Assembly (NCBI GenBank): GCA_944358565.1
Contig: CALVRK010000022.1
Coordinates: forward strand, 1-12,007
DNA length: 12,007 bases
Source: an uncultured Bacilli bacterium
GTDB taxonomy: Bacteria > Bacillota_I > Bacilli_A > RF39 > UBA660
Direction: 5' to 3'
The notes beneath the pieces are model-generated. The model made no database searches, was not told where the DNA came from, and saw nothing but the letters and a program-made list of their open reading frames with translations. Every line of letters starts with the position of its first letter. The first letter of the stretch is position 1. A program made the position numbers and the translations under genes. This document shows, piece by piece, positions 1-5,829 of the stretch.

Positions 1-248
1 CTTTGTTTTTTCATATTTTCTTTCTGTTTTTTCTTATTCTCATACTTATAACGATTATAATCCATAATCTTACAAACAGGTGGTTTTCCACCAGGATTCA
101 TAAGTACTAAATCAAAACCTGCATAATCAGCCAAAGTAAGTGCATCTTTAATCGGTTTAACACCTAATTGTTCTCCGTTTGGACCAATTACCATAACTTC
201 TTTTGCTCGTATTTGATCATTGATATACAAATCCTTATCTCTTGCGAT
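1..248 (-). CDS. infC: Translation initiation factor IF-3, N-terminal part (runs off the left edge)
   Basis: IF-3 binds the 30S subunit, prevents premature 50S joining and checks the start codon and initiator tRNA. The 82 visible codons read as the IF-3 N-terminal domain and the start of the lysine-rich linker: YINDQIRAKEVMVIGPNGEQLG near residues 8-29, GFDLVLMNPGGKPPVCKIMDY near 44-64, then a K/Q/E-rich helix. The C-terminal domain lies outside the window. No ATG is available near the conserved beginning. A strong GGAGG (257-261) sits 8 nt before an ATC codon (246-248), giving (M)ARDKDLYIN. The in-frame GTG at 255-257 overlaps the Shine-Dalgarno and is rejected. A non-AUG start (AUU/AUC/AUA) is a known infC trait linked to IF-3 autoregulation. 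The gene has its own promoter and an attenuator leader; rpmI and rplT probably follow outside the window, as in other Bacillota. Confidence 0.93.
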   Translation of the reverse strand, partial: MARDKDLYINDQIRAKEVMVIGPNGEQLGVKPIKDALTLADYAGFDLVLMNPGGKPPVCKIMDYNRYKYENKKKQKENMKKQ

Positions 249-395
249 ACTAGACACCTCCAATAAAAAAGTGAATACAAAGTATCCACTAAAATGCACA
301 TTAAATAAGTATAAATTTCTTATTGGCATTGAACCCATCACTTACTTGTAATCGGGTGAGAAGTGGATACTTCTTCTTTCCTTTTTCAAATTACA
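249..395 (-). promoter_or_regulatory. infC leader: L20-type transcription attenuator
   Basis: This is the roughly 147-nt 5' leader between the predicted infC transcription start (about 395) and the ATC start. In the RNA, the segment from 372-362 (AAGUAUCCACU) is perfectly complementary over 11 bp to the segment from 290-280. The 290-282 part of that same segment can instead pair with 278-270 to form an intrinsic terminator. The two structures exclude each other. Between the outer arms is a further hairpin: 326-330 with 293-297, and 319-324 with 304-309. In Bacillus subtilis the infC-rpmI-rplT operon is controlled by ribosomal protein L20 through transcription attenuation, and an L20 leader family is known in low-GC Gram-positives. 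Location and architecture fit this; that L20 is the ligand here is inferred. Confidence 0.8.
264..290 (-). terminator. Leader terminator of the infC attenuator
   Basis: In the minus-strand RNA, AGUGGAUAC (290-282), loop UUU (281-279) and GUAUUCACU (278-270) form a 9-bp stem with one G-U pair, followed directly by UUUUU (269-265). The Shine-Dalgarno of infC begins 3 nt beyond the U-tract, at 261. The upstream arm of this stem is also the downstream arm of the 11-bp antiterminator with 362-372. Confidence 0.8.
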
Positions 396-401
396 ACAAT
401 G

Positions 402-430
402 ATTATACATATAAATCATATGTTTGTCAA
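402..430 (-). promoter_or_regulatory. Consensus sigma-A promoter of infC
   Basis: On the minus strand TTGACA (430-425) is followed by exactly 17 nt and TATAAT (407-402), a perfect match to the vegetative consensus. Transcription would start near 395. It lies in the 3' flank of rbfA and makes the infC operon independent of the nusA block. Confidence 0.92.
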
Positions 431-449
431 GCTTTTATATGACAAAAGC
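431..449 (-). terminator. Possible weak hairpin after rbfA
   Basis: A 6-bp stem, GCTTTT (449-444) with AAAAGC (436-431) in minus-strand sense, lies just after the rbfA stop. It has no U-tract and abuts the infC -35 box, so it is at best a weak terminator. Confidence 0.2.
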
Positions 450-451
450 AT

Positions 452-799
452 CTATTTACCTTCCTCATGTAATTTATCTATTATATCTTCTATCTTTTGT
501 GCCTGTTTAATTGACTCATCATAGACAAATGTAAGTTCTGGAATCTGTCTAATATCAACTCTTTCTCTAAGCTCATGACGAATAAAACCGCTTGCTTCTT
601 TTAAAGCTTTACTAGTCTCATCTATCTTACTTTCATCTAAAACCGTAAAATAAACTTTCGCATAACTTAAATCAGAACTAACTTTAACATCAGTAATTGT
701 TACAAACTTAATATTTCCATTCTTAACTTCATTTGCAATAATATAACTAATTTGTTCGATTAATGCATCCGAAATTCTTTCAGTTTTAATATTTCCCAT
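452..799 (-). CDS. rbfA: 30S ribosome-binding factor RbfA
   Basis: RbfA binds the immature 30S subunit near the 5' end of helix 1 of 16S rRNA and helps late maturation, notably in the cold. The 115-residue length is normal. Family signatures are visible: DVKVSSDLSYAKVYFTVL at 37-54 (strands of the KH-type fold) and FIRHELRERVDIRQIPELTF at 72-91, then the C-terminal helix with DESIKQAQKIEDIIDKL. The ATG is preceded by AGGTGAT 3 nt upstream, which aligns correctly with the anti-Shine-Dalgarno. It belongs to the classic rimP-nusA-infB-rbfA cluster, but here 76 nt and an extended -10 promoter separate it from the upstream 88-aa gene. It may therefore be transcribed partly on its own. The next gene downstream is infC with a separate promoter. 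Confidence 0.97.
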   Translation of the reverse strand: MGNIKTERISDALIEQISYIIANEVKNGNIKFVTITDVKVSSDLSYAKVYFTVLDESKIDETSKALKEASGFIRHELRERVDIRQIPELTFVYDESIKQAQKIEDIIDKLHEEGK

Positions 800-829
800 A
801 GTATCACCTTTCCTTAATACTTCTCTATC

Positions 830-838
830 ATTATACCA
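830..838 (-). promoter_or_regulatory. Extended -10 promoter before rbfA
   Basis: On the minus strand TGG (838-836) directly precedes TATAAT (835-830), the TGn extended -10 form. The -35 region is poor (TTTTTG at 17-nt spacing). Predicted start is near 823, giving a leader of about 24 nt with AGGTGAT before the rbfA ATG. Confidence 0.65.
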
Positions 839-851
839 TATTTTAAAAATT

Positions 852-881
852 ACAAAAAGCCAGCAAATAACTTCACTAGCT
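852..881 (-). terminator. Probable weak terminator after the 88-aa gene
   Basis: In minus-strand sense AGCTAG (881-876) can pair with CTGGCT (863-858) with one G-U pair and a 12-nt loop, followed by TTTTTG. The stop codon TAG (878-876) is inside the first arm. The stem is short and the loop long, so termination would be partial. Confidence 0.4.
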
Positions 882-1142
882 CTTCTTTTTCAATTGCTTA
901 CCTAAATTATATCCGACATAATAACTAATAGGTTGGGCCTGATATTCATCGGCAATACTATATAACATATCAAAAGTATAATAATTAAACTTCTTATAAT
1001 CGATAAATTTATACTCACCATCTCGCTTAATAACTAAATAAAGTTGCATTGTTAATTTTGAAGTTTTTTCCTCTTCACCAAATTCGTAGGCAAAACCAAC
1101 CATACAATTAAAATATTTATTTAATTTATATCCTTCAAACAT
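876..1142 (-). CDS. Small protein of unknown function between infB and rbfA
   Basis: I do not recognise this 88-residue protein. It is rich in Tyr, Phe and Lys, with no signal peptide or clear membrane helix, and ends in a basic tail (KQLKKKS). It could form a short alternating-strand core (LTMQLYLVIKRDGEYKFIDY at 31-50) followed by a helix. It is very likely a real gene: its ATG follows the infB TAA with no gap (TAAATG), and GGAGG lies 11 nt upstream inside the infB C-terminus, so it is translationally coupled to infB. It occupies the place where many Bacillota carry ylxP (DUF503), but I see no resemblance to that family. A role connected with ribosome assembly is only suggested by position. 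It could equally be a lineage-specific insertion. Confidence 0.8.
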   Translation of the reverse strand: MFEGYKLNKYFNCMVGFAYEFGEEEKTSKLTMQLYLVIKRDGEYKFIDYKKFNYYTFDMLYSIADEYQAQPISYYVGYNLGKQLKKKS

Positions 1143-3236
1143 TTATCTTTGAACCTCCACCATCTCATAACATTCAATAACATCACCTACTTTAATATCA
1201 TTAAATCCATCAATAGTAATTCCACATTCATAACCCTTTTTAACTTCTTTAACACTATCTTTTTCTCTTTGAAGTGATCCTATCTTACCATCGTAAATTA
1301 CCACTCCATCACGAATAATTCTAGCTTGTGAATCTCTTTTAATAATACCATCACTAACAGAGCATCCAGCAATATTACCAATCTTCGAAAATTTAAATAT
1401 TTGTCTAATATCTGCTGTACCTAAAATCTTCTCTTCATATTCAGGATCAAGCATACCTTTCATAGCAGCCTCCATCTCTTCAACTGCTTTATAAATTATA
1501 TTATAAAATCTAATATCAACACCTTCATCTTTAGCCTTATCTTGAATACCTTTAGAAGGTCTAACATTAAATCCAATAATGACAGCATTAGAAGCTTTAG
1601 CTAAAACAATATCACTTTCAGTAATTCCTCCGACAGAACTTCTAATAACATTAATTTTAACTCCATCAACTTCAATCTTTTGTAAACTATTTTTTACCGC
1701 TTCCGCACTACCATTAACATCAGCTTTAATAATAACATTAATCTCTTTCAATCCTTCACCAATTTTAGCAAACAAATCATCTAAAGATACAGCCGACTTA
1801 GCCTTATTTTCACGAACTCTAGCTTGCTCTTTACGAACAGATGCGATATTCTTAGCTTCTTTCTCTGTAGCAAAACTCATAAATCTATCACCAGCTGACG
1901 GTACTTCATTTAACCCCGTAATTTCTACTGGTTGTGAAGGCAAAGCTTTAGTAATCTCTTCACCTTTATCATTTCTCAAAGTTCTAATCTTACCAAAAGC
2001 CGTACCGACAACAATTGGATCACCTAATCTTAAAGTACCATTTTGAACAAGTACTGTTACAATTGGTCCGACATGTTTGTCAAGCTTAGATTCAACAACT
2101 GTTCCCATCGCATAACGATTTGGATTAGCTCTATAATTGTTAATATCCGCAATAAGTAAAATATTTTCAAGTAACTCACCAATACCTTCGCCAGTATAAG
2201 CTGAAATTTTCGTAAAGATTATATCTCCGCCCCACTCTTCAGGCATTAAACCAGCCTCAGCCATATCATTCATTACTTTATCAGGATTAGCTCCAGGTTT
2301 GTCCATCTTATTAATAGCTACTATAATCGGAACATTAGCTGCTTTCGCATGATCGATAGCTTCTCTCGTCTGTGGCATAACTCCATCATCCGCTGCAACA
2401 ATTATAATAACAATATCCGTTATACTCGCTCCTCTAGCCCTCATCTCTGTAAAAGCCGCATGCCCTGGAGTATCGATAAATGTAATTAATTTATCATTAT
2501 ATTTAACTTGATAAGCTGATATAGCTTGCGTAATTCCACCGGCTTCTCCTTCAGCTACATTAGTTTTACGGATAGCATCAAGCAAAGTAGTTTTACCATG
2601 ATCGACATGACCCATAATTGTCACTACTGGTGGTCTTGGAACTAAATCCTCTTCTTTATCAACAACTTCAAATTCCTCAAAATTAGCCACATTAGCTGTT
2701 TCTTCTTTTTTAAGTTCCTTACCATAATCTAGAACAATAATTTCCGCATTTTCAAATGAAATCGCACTATTAATATTAACCATTAAACCTAAAGAAAATA
2801 ATTTTTTAATAATTTCACTTGCTGCCACTCCCATAGCTTCCGCAAGCTCTGCAATTGTCATATTTTCTTTATATAAAACAATATTTTCATTATGTACTGG
2901 TGCATTACTTTGTAATTTTTCTTTGCTCTTATACATTGCTTTTTTCTTTTGCGCTAAACTCTTTTTATTATCGTTTTTCTTTGGCAATTTAGCCGGTTTC
3001 TTCTTATCAGCTTTAACCGACTTCATGCTACTTTCTTCTAAAGCAACTTCTTCTTCGATCTCTTCATCCTCTAACTCTTCACTTATCTCATCGAAACTAT
3101 TATCAAGCATCGTAATTGCTTCATCATCAAGCATATCGTCCTCATTTTTAACATCAATATCAAGTTCAAGACATTTGTTTAAAACTATAGACACCTCACG
3201 GTTAATATCCTCTGCATATTCTTTTACACTCATCAT
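1143..3236 (-). CDS. infB: Translation initiation factor IF-2
   Basis: IF-2 is the GTPase that brings fMet-tRNA to the 30S subunit and promotes 50S joining. At 697 residues it is of ordinary Bacillota length. Order of parts: a first IF2_N module (about 2-47), an acidic stretch then a lysine-rich linker (about 50-110), a second IF2_N module (about 119-172), the G domain, then domains II-IV. G-motifs are complete: GHVDHGKT at 209-216, GGITQ at 233-237, DTPGH at 255-259, NKMD at 309-312 and SAYTG at 345-349. The C-terminal domain, which binds the fMet end, ends in YECGITIDGFNDIKVGDVIE. Two ATGs stand in a row; AGGTG lies 7 nt before the first. ylxR ends only 17 nt upstream, so the ylxQ gene usually found there is missing. 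The unknown 88-aa gene begins immediately after the stop. Confidence 0.98.
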   Translation of the reverse strand: MMSVKEYAEDINREVSIVLNKCLELDIDVKNEDDMLDDEAITMLDNSFDEISEELEDEEIEEEVALEESSMKSVKADKKKPAKLPKKNDNKKSLAQKKKAMYKSKEKLQSNAPVHNENIVLYKENMTIAELAEAMGVAASEIIKKLFSLGLMVNINSAISFENAEIIVLDYGKELKKEETANVANFEEFEVVDKEEDLVPRPPVVTIMGHVDHGKTTLLDAIRKTNVAEGEAGGITQAISAYQVKYNDKLITFIDTPGHAAFTEMRARGASITDIVIIIVAADDGVMPQTREAIDHAKAANVPIIVAINKMDKPGANPDKVMNDMAEAGLMPEEWGGDIIFTKISAYTGEGIGELLENILLIADINNYRANPNRYAMGTVVESKLDKHVGPIVTVLVQNGTLRLGDPIVVGTAFGKIRTLRNDKGEEITKALPSQPVEITGLNEVPSAGDRFMSFATEKEAKNIASVRKEQARVRENKAKSAVSLDDLFAKIGEGLKEINVIIKADVNGSAEAVKNSLQKIEVDGVKINVIRSSVGGITESDIVLAKASNAVIIGFNVRPSKGIQDKAKDEGVDIRFYNIIYKAVEEMEAAMKGMLDPEYEEKILGTADIRQIFKFSKIGNIAGCSVSDGIIKRDSQARIIRDGVVIYDGKIGSLQREKDSVKEVKKGYECGITIDGFNDIKVGDVIECYEMVEVQR

Positions 3237-3253
3237 ATTTACGCACCTCTTTT

Positions 3254-3514
3254 CTAATCTAATAAATTTTTTAAATCTTCAAATACCTTATCAGGTACCT
3301 CCACTTCTAATACTCTATTTAATATTTTATTTTTTTGAGCTTTTAAAAATACATCTTTATCCTTTTTTAAATAAGCTCCCCTACCATTAGCTTTTCCACT
3401 TTCATCAATTATTACCTTACCTTCTGGAGTGCGCACTACTCTAATAAGTTCCCCTTTAGGTAATTTTTCTCTAGTAACTACACACATTCTCATCGGTATT
3501 TTTCTAATCTTCAT
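3254..3514 (-). CDS. rnpM: YlxR/RnpM family RNA-binding protein (DUF448)
   Basis: This 86-residue protein has the YlxR signature: RMCVVTREKLPKGELIRVVR at 9-28, a short hairpin GKVIIDESGK, and the hallmark GRGAYL at 44-49, followed by a helical C-terminus. In Bacillus subtilis YlxR (renamed RnpM) binds the RNase P RNA and modulates its activity; older work described it as an RNA-binding or nucleoid-linked regulator. Its place between nusA and infB is conserved across Bacillota. The ATG lies inside the end of nusA (11-nt overlap), with only a weak GGGT upstream, so translation is probably coupled. The family assignment is firm; the RNase P role in this organism is transferred from the family. 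Confidence 0.94.
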   Translation of the reverse strand: MKIRKIPMRMCVVTREKLPKGELIRVVRTPEGKVIIDESGKANGRGAYLKKDKDVFLKAQKNKILNRVLEVEVPDKVFEDLKNLLD

Positions 3515-4658
3515 AAATATTAATACCCTTTTCTTTAGCTTGCTCTAAAGTTTCAACATCAATTTTAAAATGTGTAAGTCTAGCCGCTAATTTAACATTC
3601 ATACCTTTTTTACCAATAGCTAAAGATAAATTATCGTCATTAGCAACCACTAGAGCTTCTTTTTTCTTCTCATCAGTTACAAAAACGTGCAAATCATGAG
3701 CCGGACTCAAAGCATTTTCAATAAATCTCGCTTCATCAGTTTCATATTTAACAATATCAATTTTCTCACCATTAAGTTCATTAATAATTCTATTAATTCT
3801 GCTTCCATGTTCACCAATGCAAGCTCCCACTGGATCAACATTAGGATTTTCTGAATAAACTGCTACCTTAGTTCTATTTCCAGCATCTCTGGCCACACTA
3901 TAAATTAAGATAATTCCTTCATTTATTTCTGGAATCTCTAATTCAAATAATCTTTTAACAAAGCCAAAATGTTTTCTAGAAAGTAAAATTAAAGGTCCTT
4001 TTGAATTATTTTCAACTTTTGTAATATATACTTTAATGCTAGAACCCATTTTAATTGTCTCACCAGGAATAATTTCACTCTTTGGTAAAATTCCTTGTGT
4101 TCTTCCTAAATCGATATAATAATTACGAACATCTTCCATCGCTACTAATCCCGTAATCATTTCATCTTGTTTATCGGCAAATTCATTGTTAATAATCTCT
4201 CTTTCAGCTTCTCTTATTTTTTGAACGACAACCTGCTTAGCCGTTGACGCCGCAACCCTACCAAAATCTTTTGGTGTAACTTCCTTTTCAATAGTCTCAC
4301 CTATTTTAATTCCTGGAACTTGTTTCCTTGCATCTTCTAAAGTAATATGAATTCTATCATCATAGTGGAATTCTTTTTCTACCTCTACCTCATTACCATC
4401 TTCATCAGTAATAACCTCTTTTTCTAATACTCCATCTTCCTTTTCATATTCTTTACTAAATACAACTGTTTTATAAGAAAAAATTTTAATCTCTCCAGTT
4501 TCTCTATTAATATCTACTCTCACATTAGAAAGTGAATGATAATTTTTCTTATAAGCACTAGTTAAAGCAAGTTCCATCGCATCATAAATAACATCTTCAG
4601 AAATACCTTTTTCCTTTGATAAAGTTTCTAAAGCTAATTTAAATTCTTTGTTATTCAT
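3504..4658 (-). CDS. nusA: Transcription termination/antitermination factor NusA
   Basis: NusA binds RNA polymerase and nascent RNA, stimulating pausing and intrinsic termination. The 384 residues show the RNAP-binding N-terminal domain (1 to about 130), the conserved block DFGRVAASTAKQVVVQKIRE at 131-150, an S1 domain (about 160-228), KH1 with GEHGSRI at 282-288, and KH2 with GKKG at 349-352. There is no C-terminal acidic repeat, as is normal for Bacillota. One peculiarity is an acidic insertion in the N-terminal domain at about 73-98 (EKEDGVLEKEVITDEDGNEV and following), where the B. subtilis protein has only a short turn. The start overlaps the end of rimP by 8 nt (ATGAATAA), and the rimP tail encodes the Shine-Dalgarno region (GGAAGTGAT). 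Regulation is presumably through the rimP promoter and its leader hairpin. Confidence 0.97.
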   Translation of the reverse strand: MNNKEFKLALETLSKEKGISEDVIYDAMELALTSAYKKNYHSLSNVRVDINRETGEIKIFSYKTVVFSKEYEKEDGVLEKEVITDEDGNEVEVEKEFHYDDRIHITLEDARKQVPGIKIGETIEKEVTPKDFGRVAASTAKQVVVQKIREAEREIINNEFADKQDEMITGLVAMEDVRNYYIDLGRTQGILPKSEIIPGETIKMGSSIKVYITKVENNSKGPLILLSRKHFGFVKRLFELEIPEINEGIILIYSVARDAGNRTKVAVYSENPNVDPVGACIGEHGSRINRIINELNGEKIDIVKYETDEARFIENALSPAHDLHVFVTDEKKKEALVVANDDNLSLAIGKKGMNVKLAARLTHFKIDVETLEQAKEKGINIYED

Positions 4659-4908
4659 CTATATCACTTCCCTTCTCTTTAGAACATACATCTAAAACAT
4701 AACTTTCACTAATTGGATCAGCTTTATCTAAAATTGGACTTACAATTTCATTTACCTTAACGCAGTCTCCTACATTAATATAACCAGATTTATCGATAAC
4801 TAGTCTTAAAGTATTTACATTATCTTCCTTACCATAAAATACTTCATCCAAAATATAACCAGCATCTTCAATCGCCTTTTGTAATAAATTTCTAATTTTT
4901 TCTTCCAC
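4651..4908 (-). CDS. rimP: Ribosome maturation factor RimP, N-terminal domain only
   Basis: RimP helps assemble the 30S subunit. Normal RimP has about 150 residues in two domains. This one has 85 and covers only the first: an N-terminal helix (EEKIRNLLQKAIEDAGY), TLRLVIDKSGYINVGDC at 33-49 and DPISESYVLDV at 64-74. The usual SSPG-x-x-RPL motif that leads into the SH3-like C-terminal domain is replaced by CSKEKGSDIDE and the stop. nusA begins 8 nt before the stop, so no room exists for a displaced C-terminal half. The start is GTG: GGAGG lies 7 nt upstream and a TAA in frame directly precedes the GTG, so the protein cannot be longer at its N-terminus. It is the first gene of the nusA operon. 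Family membership is clear; whether one domain suffices for function is unknown. Confidence 0.88.
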   Translation of the reverse strand: MEEKIRNLLQKAIEDAGYILDEVFYGKEDNVNTLRLVIDKSGYINVGDCVKVNEIVSPILDKADPISESYVLDVCSKEKGSDIDE

Positions 4909-4931
4909 TTAAGCACCTCCTAAACTACATT

Positions 4932-4958
4932 AAAGAGTGGGATGTCCCACTCTTTTTT
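4932..4958. terminator. Perfect 10-bp hairpin in the rimP leader; terminator-like on the plus strand
   Basis: AAAGAGTGGG (4932-4941), a 4-nt loop and CCCACTCTTT (4946-4955) form a perfect stem. On the plus strand it runs into TTTTTT (4953-4958), the form of an intrinsic terminator. On the minus strand it lies within the predicted rimP-nusA leader, about 25-45 nt from the 5' end, without a following U-run. It may block plus-strand read-through into the protease gene, act as a 5' mRNA structure for the nusA operon, or both. Confidence 0.65.
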
Positions 4959-4972
4959 GCACGTCTAAACTC

Positions 4973-4981
4973 ATTATATCA
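4973..4981 (-). promoter_or_regulatory. Extended -10 promoter of the rimP-nusA operon
   Basis: TGA (4981-4979) followed by TATAAT (4978-4973) on the minus strand is a perfect extended -10 element; the -35 position is A-rich and non-consensus. The predicted start near 4966 gives a leader of about 58 nt containing the 4932-4955 hairpin. Confidence 0.75.
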
Positions 4982-5048
4982 CATTTTCTTTACTTTTTTA
5001 TATTTTTTTACTAATTTATTCTCTACAATATCGTTTTTTCAAAATACG

Positions 5049-5057
5049 TGATATAAT
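5049..5057 (+). promoter_or_regulatory. Extended -10 promoter of the CPBP protease gene
   Basis: TGA (5049-5051) and TATAAT (5052-5057) form the same extended -10 sequence as the divergent rimP promoter. The expected start, 6-7 nt downstream (5063-5064), is immediately before the GTG at 5065, implying a leaderless or nearly leaderless mRNA. Confidence 0.7.
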
Positions 5058-5064
5058 TATAACG

Positions 5065-5778
5065 GTGATAAAATTGATAACAAGAACAAAAGAAAACGAT
5101 TGGAAATACGCTTTTAAAGGTGTGGCCGTAATATTTATTTATTTTTTCTTTAGTATATGCCAAACATTCCCTTTTATTATTCTTCATATAAACTACTCAG
5201 AGCTTCCTAGCTATATTAAAATAATATATAGCTTAGCTGTAGAACTACTTATGATATCTATGATATTTACTATATTCGATAAAGAAATCAAAGCTGCATT
5301 TAAAGATTTAAAGAAAAATCATTTAAAATATTTCAACAAATATTTAAAAATTTATATTCTAAGTGTCATTGTCATGATAACCTCAAATTTACTTATCAAT
5401 GTTCTAGGTGGTGGTCTATCAACTAATGAAACAACTATTCGAAATGAATTTAATTTTTACCCAATCTATACATTTATATCTGCTGTAATTCTCGCTCCAA
5501 TATTAGAAGAAAGTGTCTTTAGATTAGGTTTTAGAGCCATTATTCAAAATGATTTCCTTTTTATAACCATATCTAGTTTAGTTTTTGGTGGCTTGCACTT
5601 AATAAGTACTCCAATTAATGAATTATTCCCTCTTTACTTACTTTCTTACTGTAGCTGTGGTATTGCCTTTGCTTATATGCTTAAAAAAACTAATAACATT
5701 TTCGTATCTATGGGCTTCCACTTTATGCATAACGGATTAATTCTCTCTTTACAGATGTTTTTACTCATATTCTCATAA
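5065..5778 (+). CDS. CPBP family intramembrane metalloprotease (CAAX/Abi type)
   Basis: This is a multi-pass membrane protein of 237 residues, with hydrophobic segments near 17-40, 53-71, 95-114, 133-147, 164-181, 187-204 and 224-236. The three CPBP motifs are intact: EESVFR (E148, E149, R153), FGGLH (F174, H178) and HFMHN (H219, N223), supplying the glutamates and histidines of the active site. In eukaryotes the family cleaves prenylated CAAX proteins. Bacterial members serve in bacteriocin self-immunity, signalling proteolysis or unknown processing, and the substrate here cannot be told. The start is uncertain: GTG 5065 lies on the predicted transcription start, whereas TTG 5074 in the same frame has GGTGAT (5064-5069) at a suitable distance and would give 234 residues. 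No gene partner shares its transcript; a terminator overlaps the stop. Confidence 0.9.
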   Translation: MIKLITRTKENDWKYAFKGVAVIFIYFFFSICQTFPFIILHINYSELPSYIKIIYSLAVELLMISMIFTIFDKEIKAAFKDLKKNHLKYFNKYLKIYILSVIVMITSNLLINVLGGGLSTNETTIRNEFNFYPIYTFISAVILAPILEESVFRLGFRAIIQNDFLFITISSLVFGGLHLISTPINELFPLYLLSYCSCGIAFAYMLKKTNNIFVSMGFHFMHNGLILSLQMFLLIFS

Positions 5779-5799
5779 AGACTTTTGTCTTTTTTTCTT
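5777..5799 (+). terminator. Intrinsic terminator overlapping the protease stop codon
   Basis: AAAGAC (5777-5782), TTTT loop, GTCTTT (5787-5792) and a further T-run form a standard terminator. The TAA stop (5776-5778) is partly in the stem. Confidence 0.85.
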
Positions 5800-5802
5800 T
5801 TG

Positions 5803-5811
5803 TGTTAAAAT
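5803..5811 (+). promoter_or_regulatory. Extended -10 promoter of the phosphoesterase gene
   Basis: TGT (5803-5805) followed by TAAAAT (5806-5811), directly after the preceding terminator. Expected start is about 5818, only some 12 nt before the preferred ATG at 5830, so the leader holds little more than the AGGGTG ribosome-binding site. Confidence 0.55.
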
Positions 5812-5829
5812 TATCGTAGGGTGAAAGAT

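Noticed and set aside
423..446. 7-bp inverted repeat TTTGTCA/TGACAAA over the infC -35 box as an operator
   Set aside because: One arm is simply the -35 hexamer, and the surrounding bases are low in complexity. It may be chance and no regulator is suggested.
1579..2046. Open frame of 155 codons on the plus strand inside infB
   Set aside because: It is antisense to a fully conserved part of IF-2, has no ribosome-binding site and gives a Leu/Ser/Thr-rich sequence typical of a shadow frame.
2923..3390. Open frame of 155 codons on the plus strand over the infB start and ylxR
   Set aside because: It is a Ser/Phe/Leu-rich antisense shadow of the acidic and lysine-rich IF-2 linker and of ylxR.
4651..4908. 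Frameshift as the cause of the short RimP
   Set aside because: nusA starts inside the last codons of rimP and uses the overlapping sequence, so no lost C-terminal half is present in another frame.
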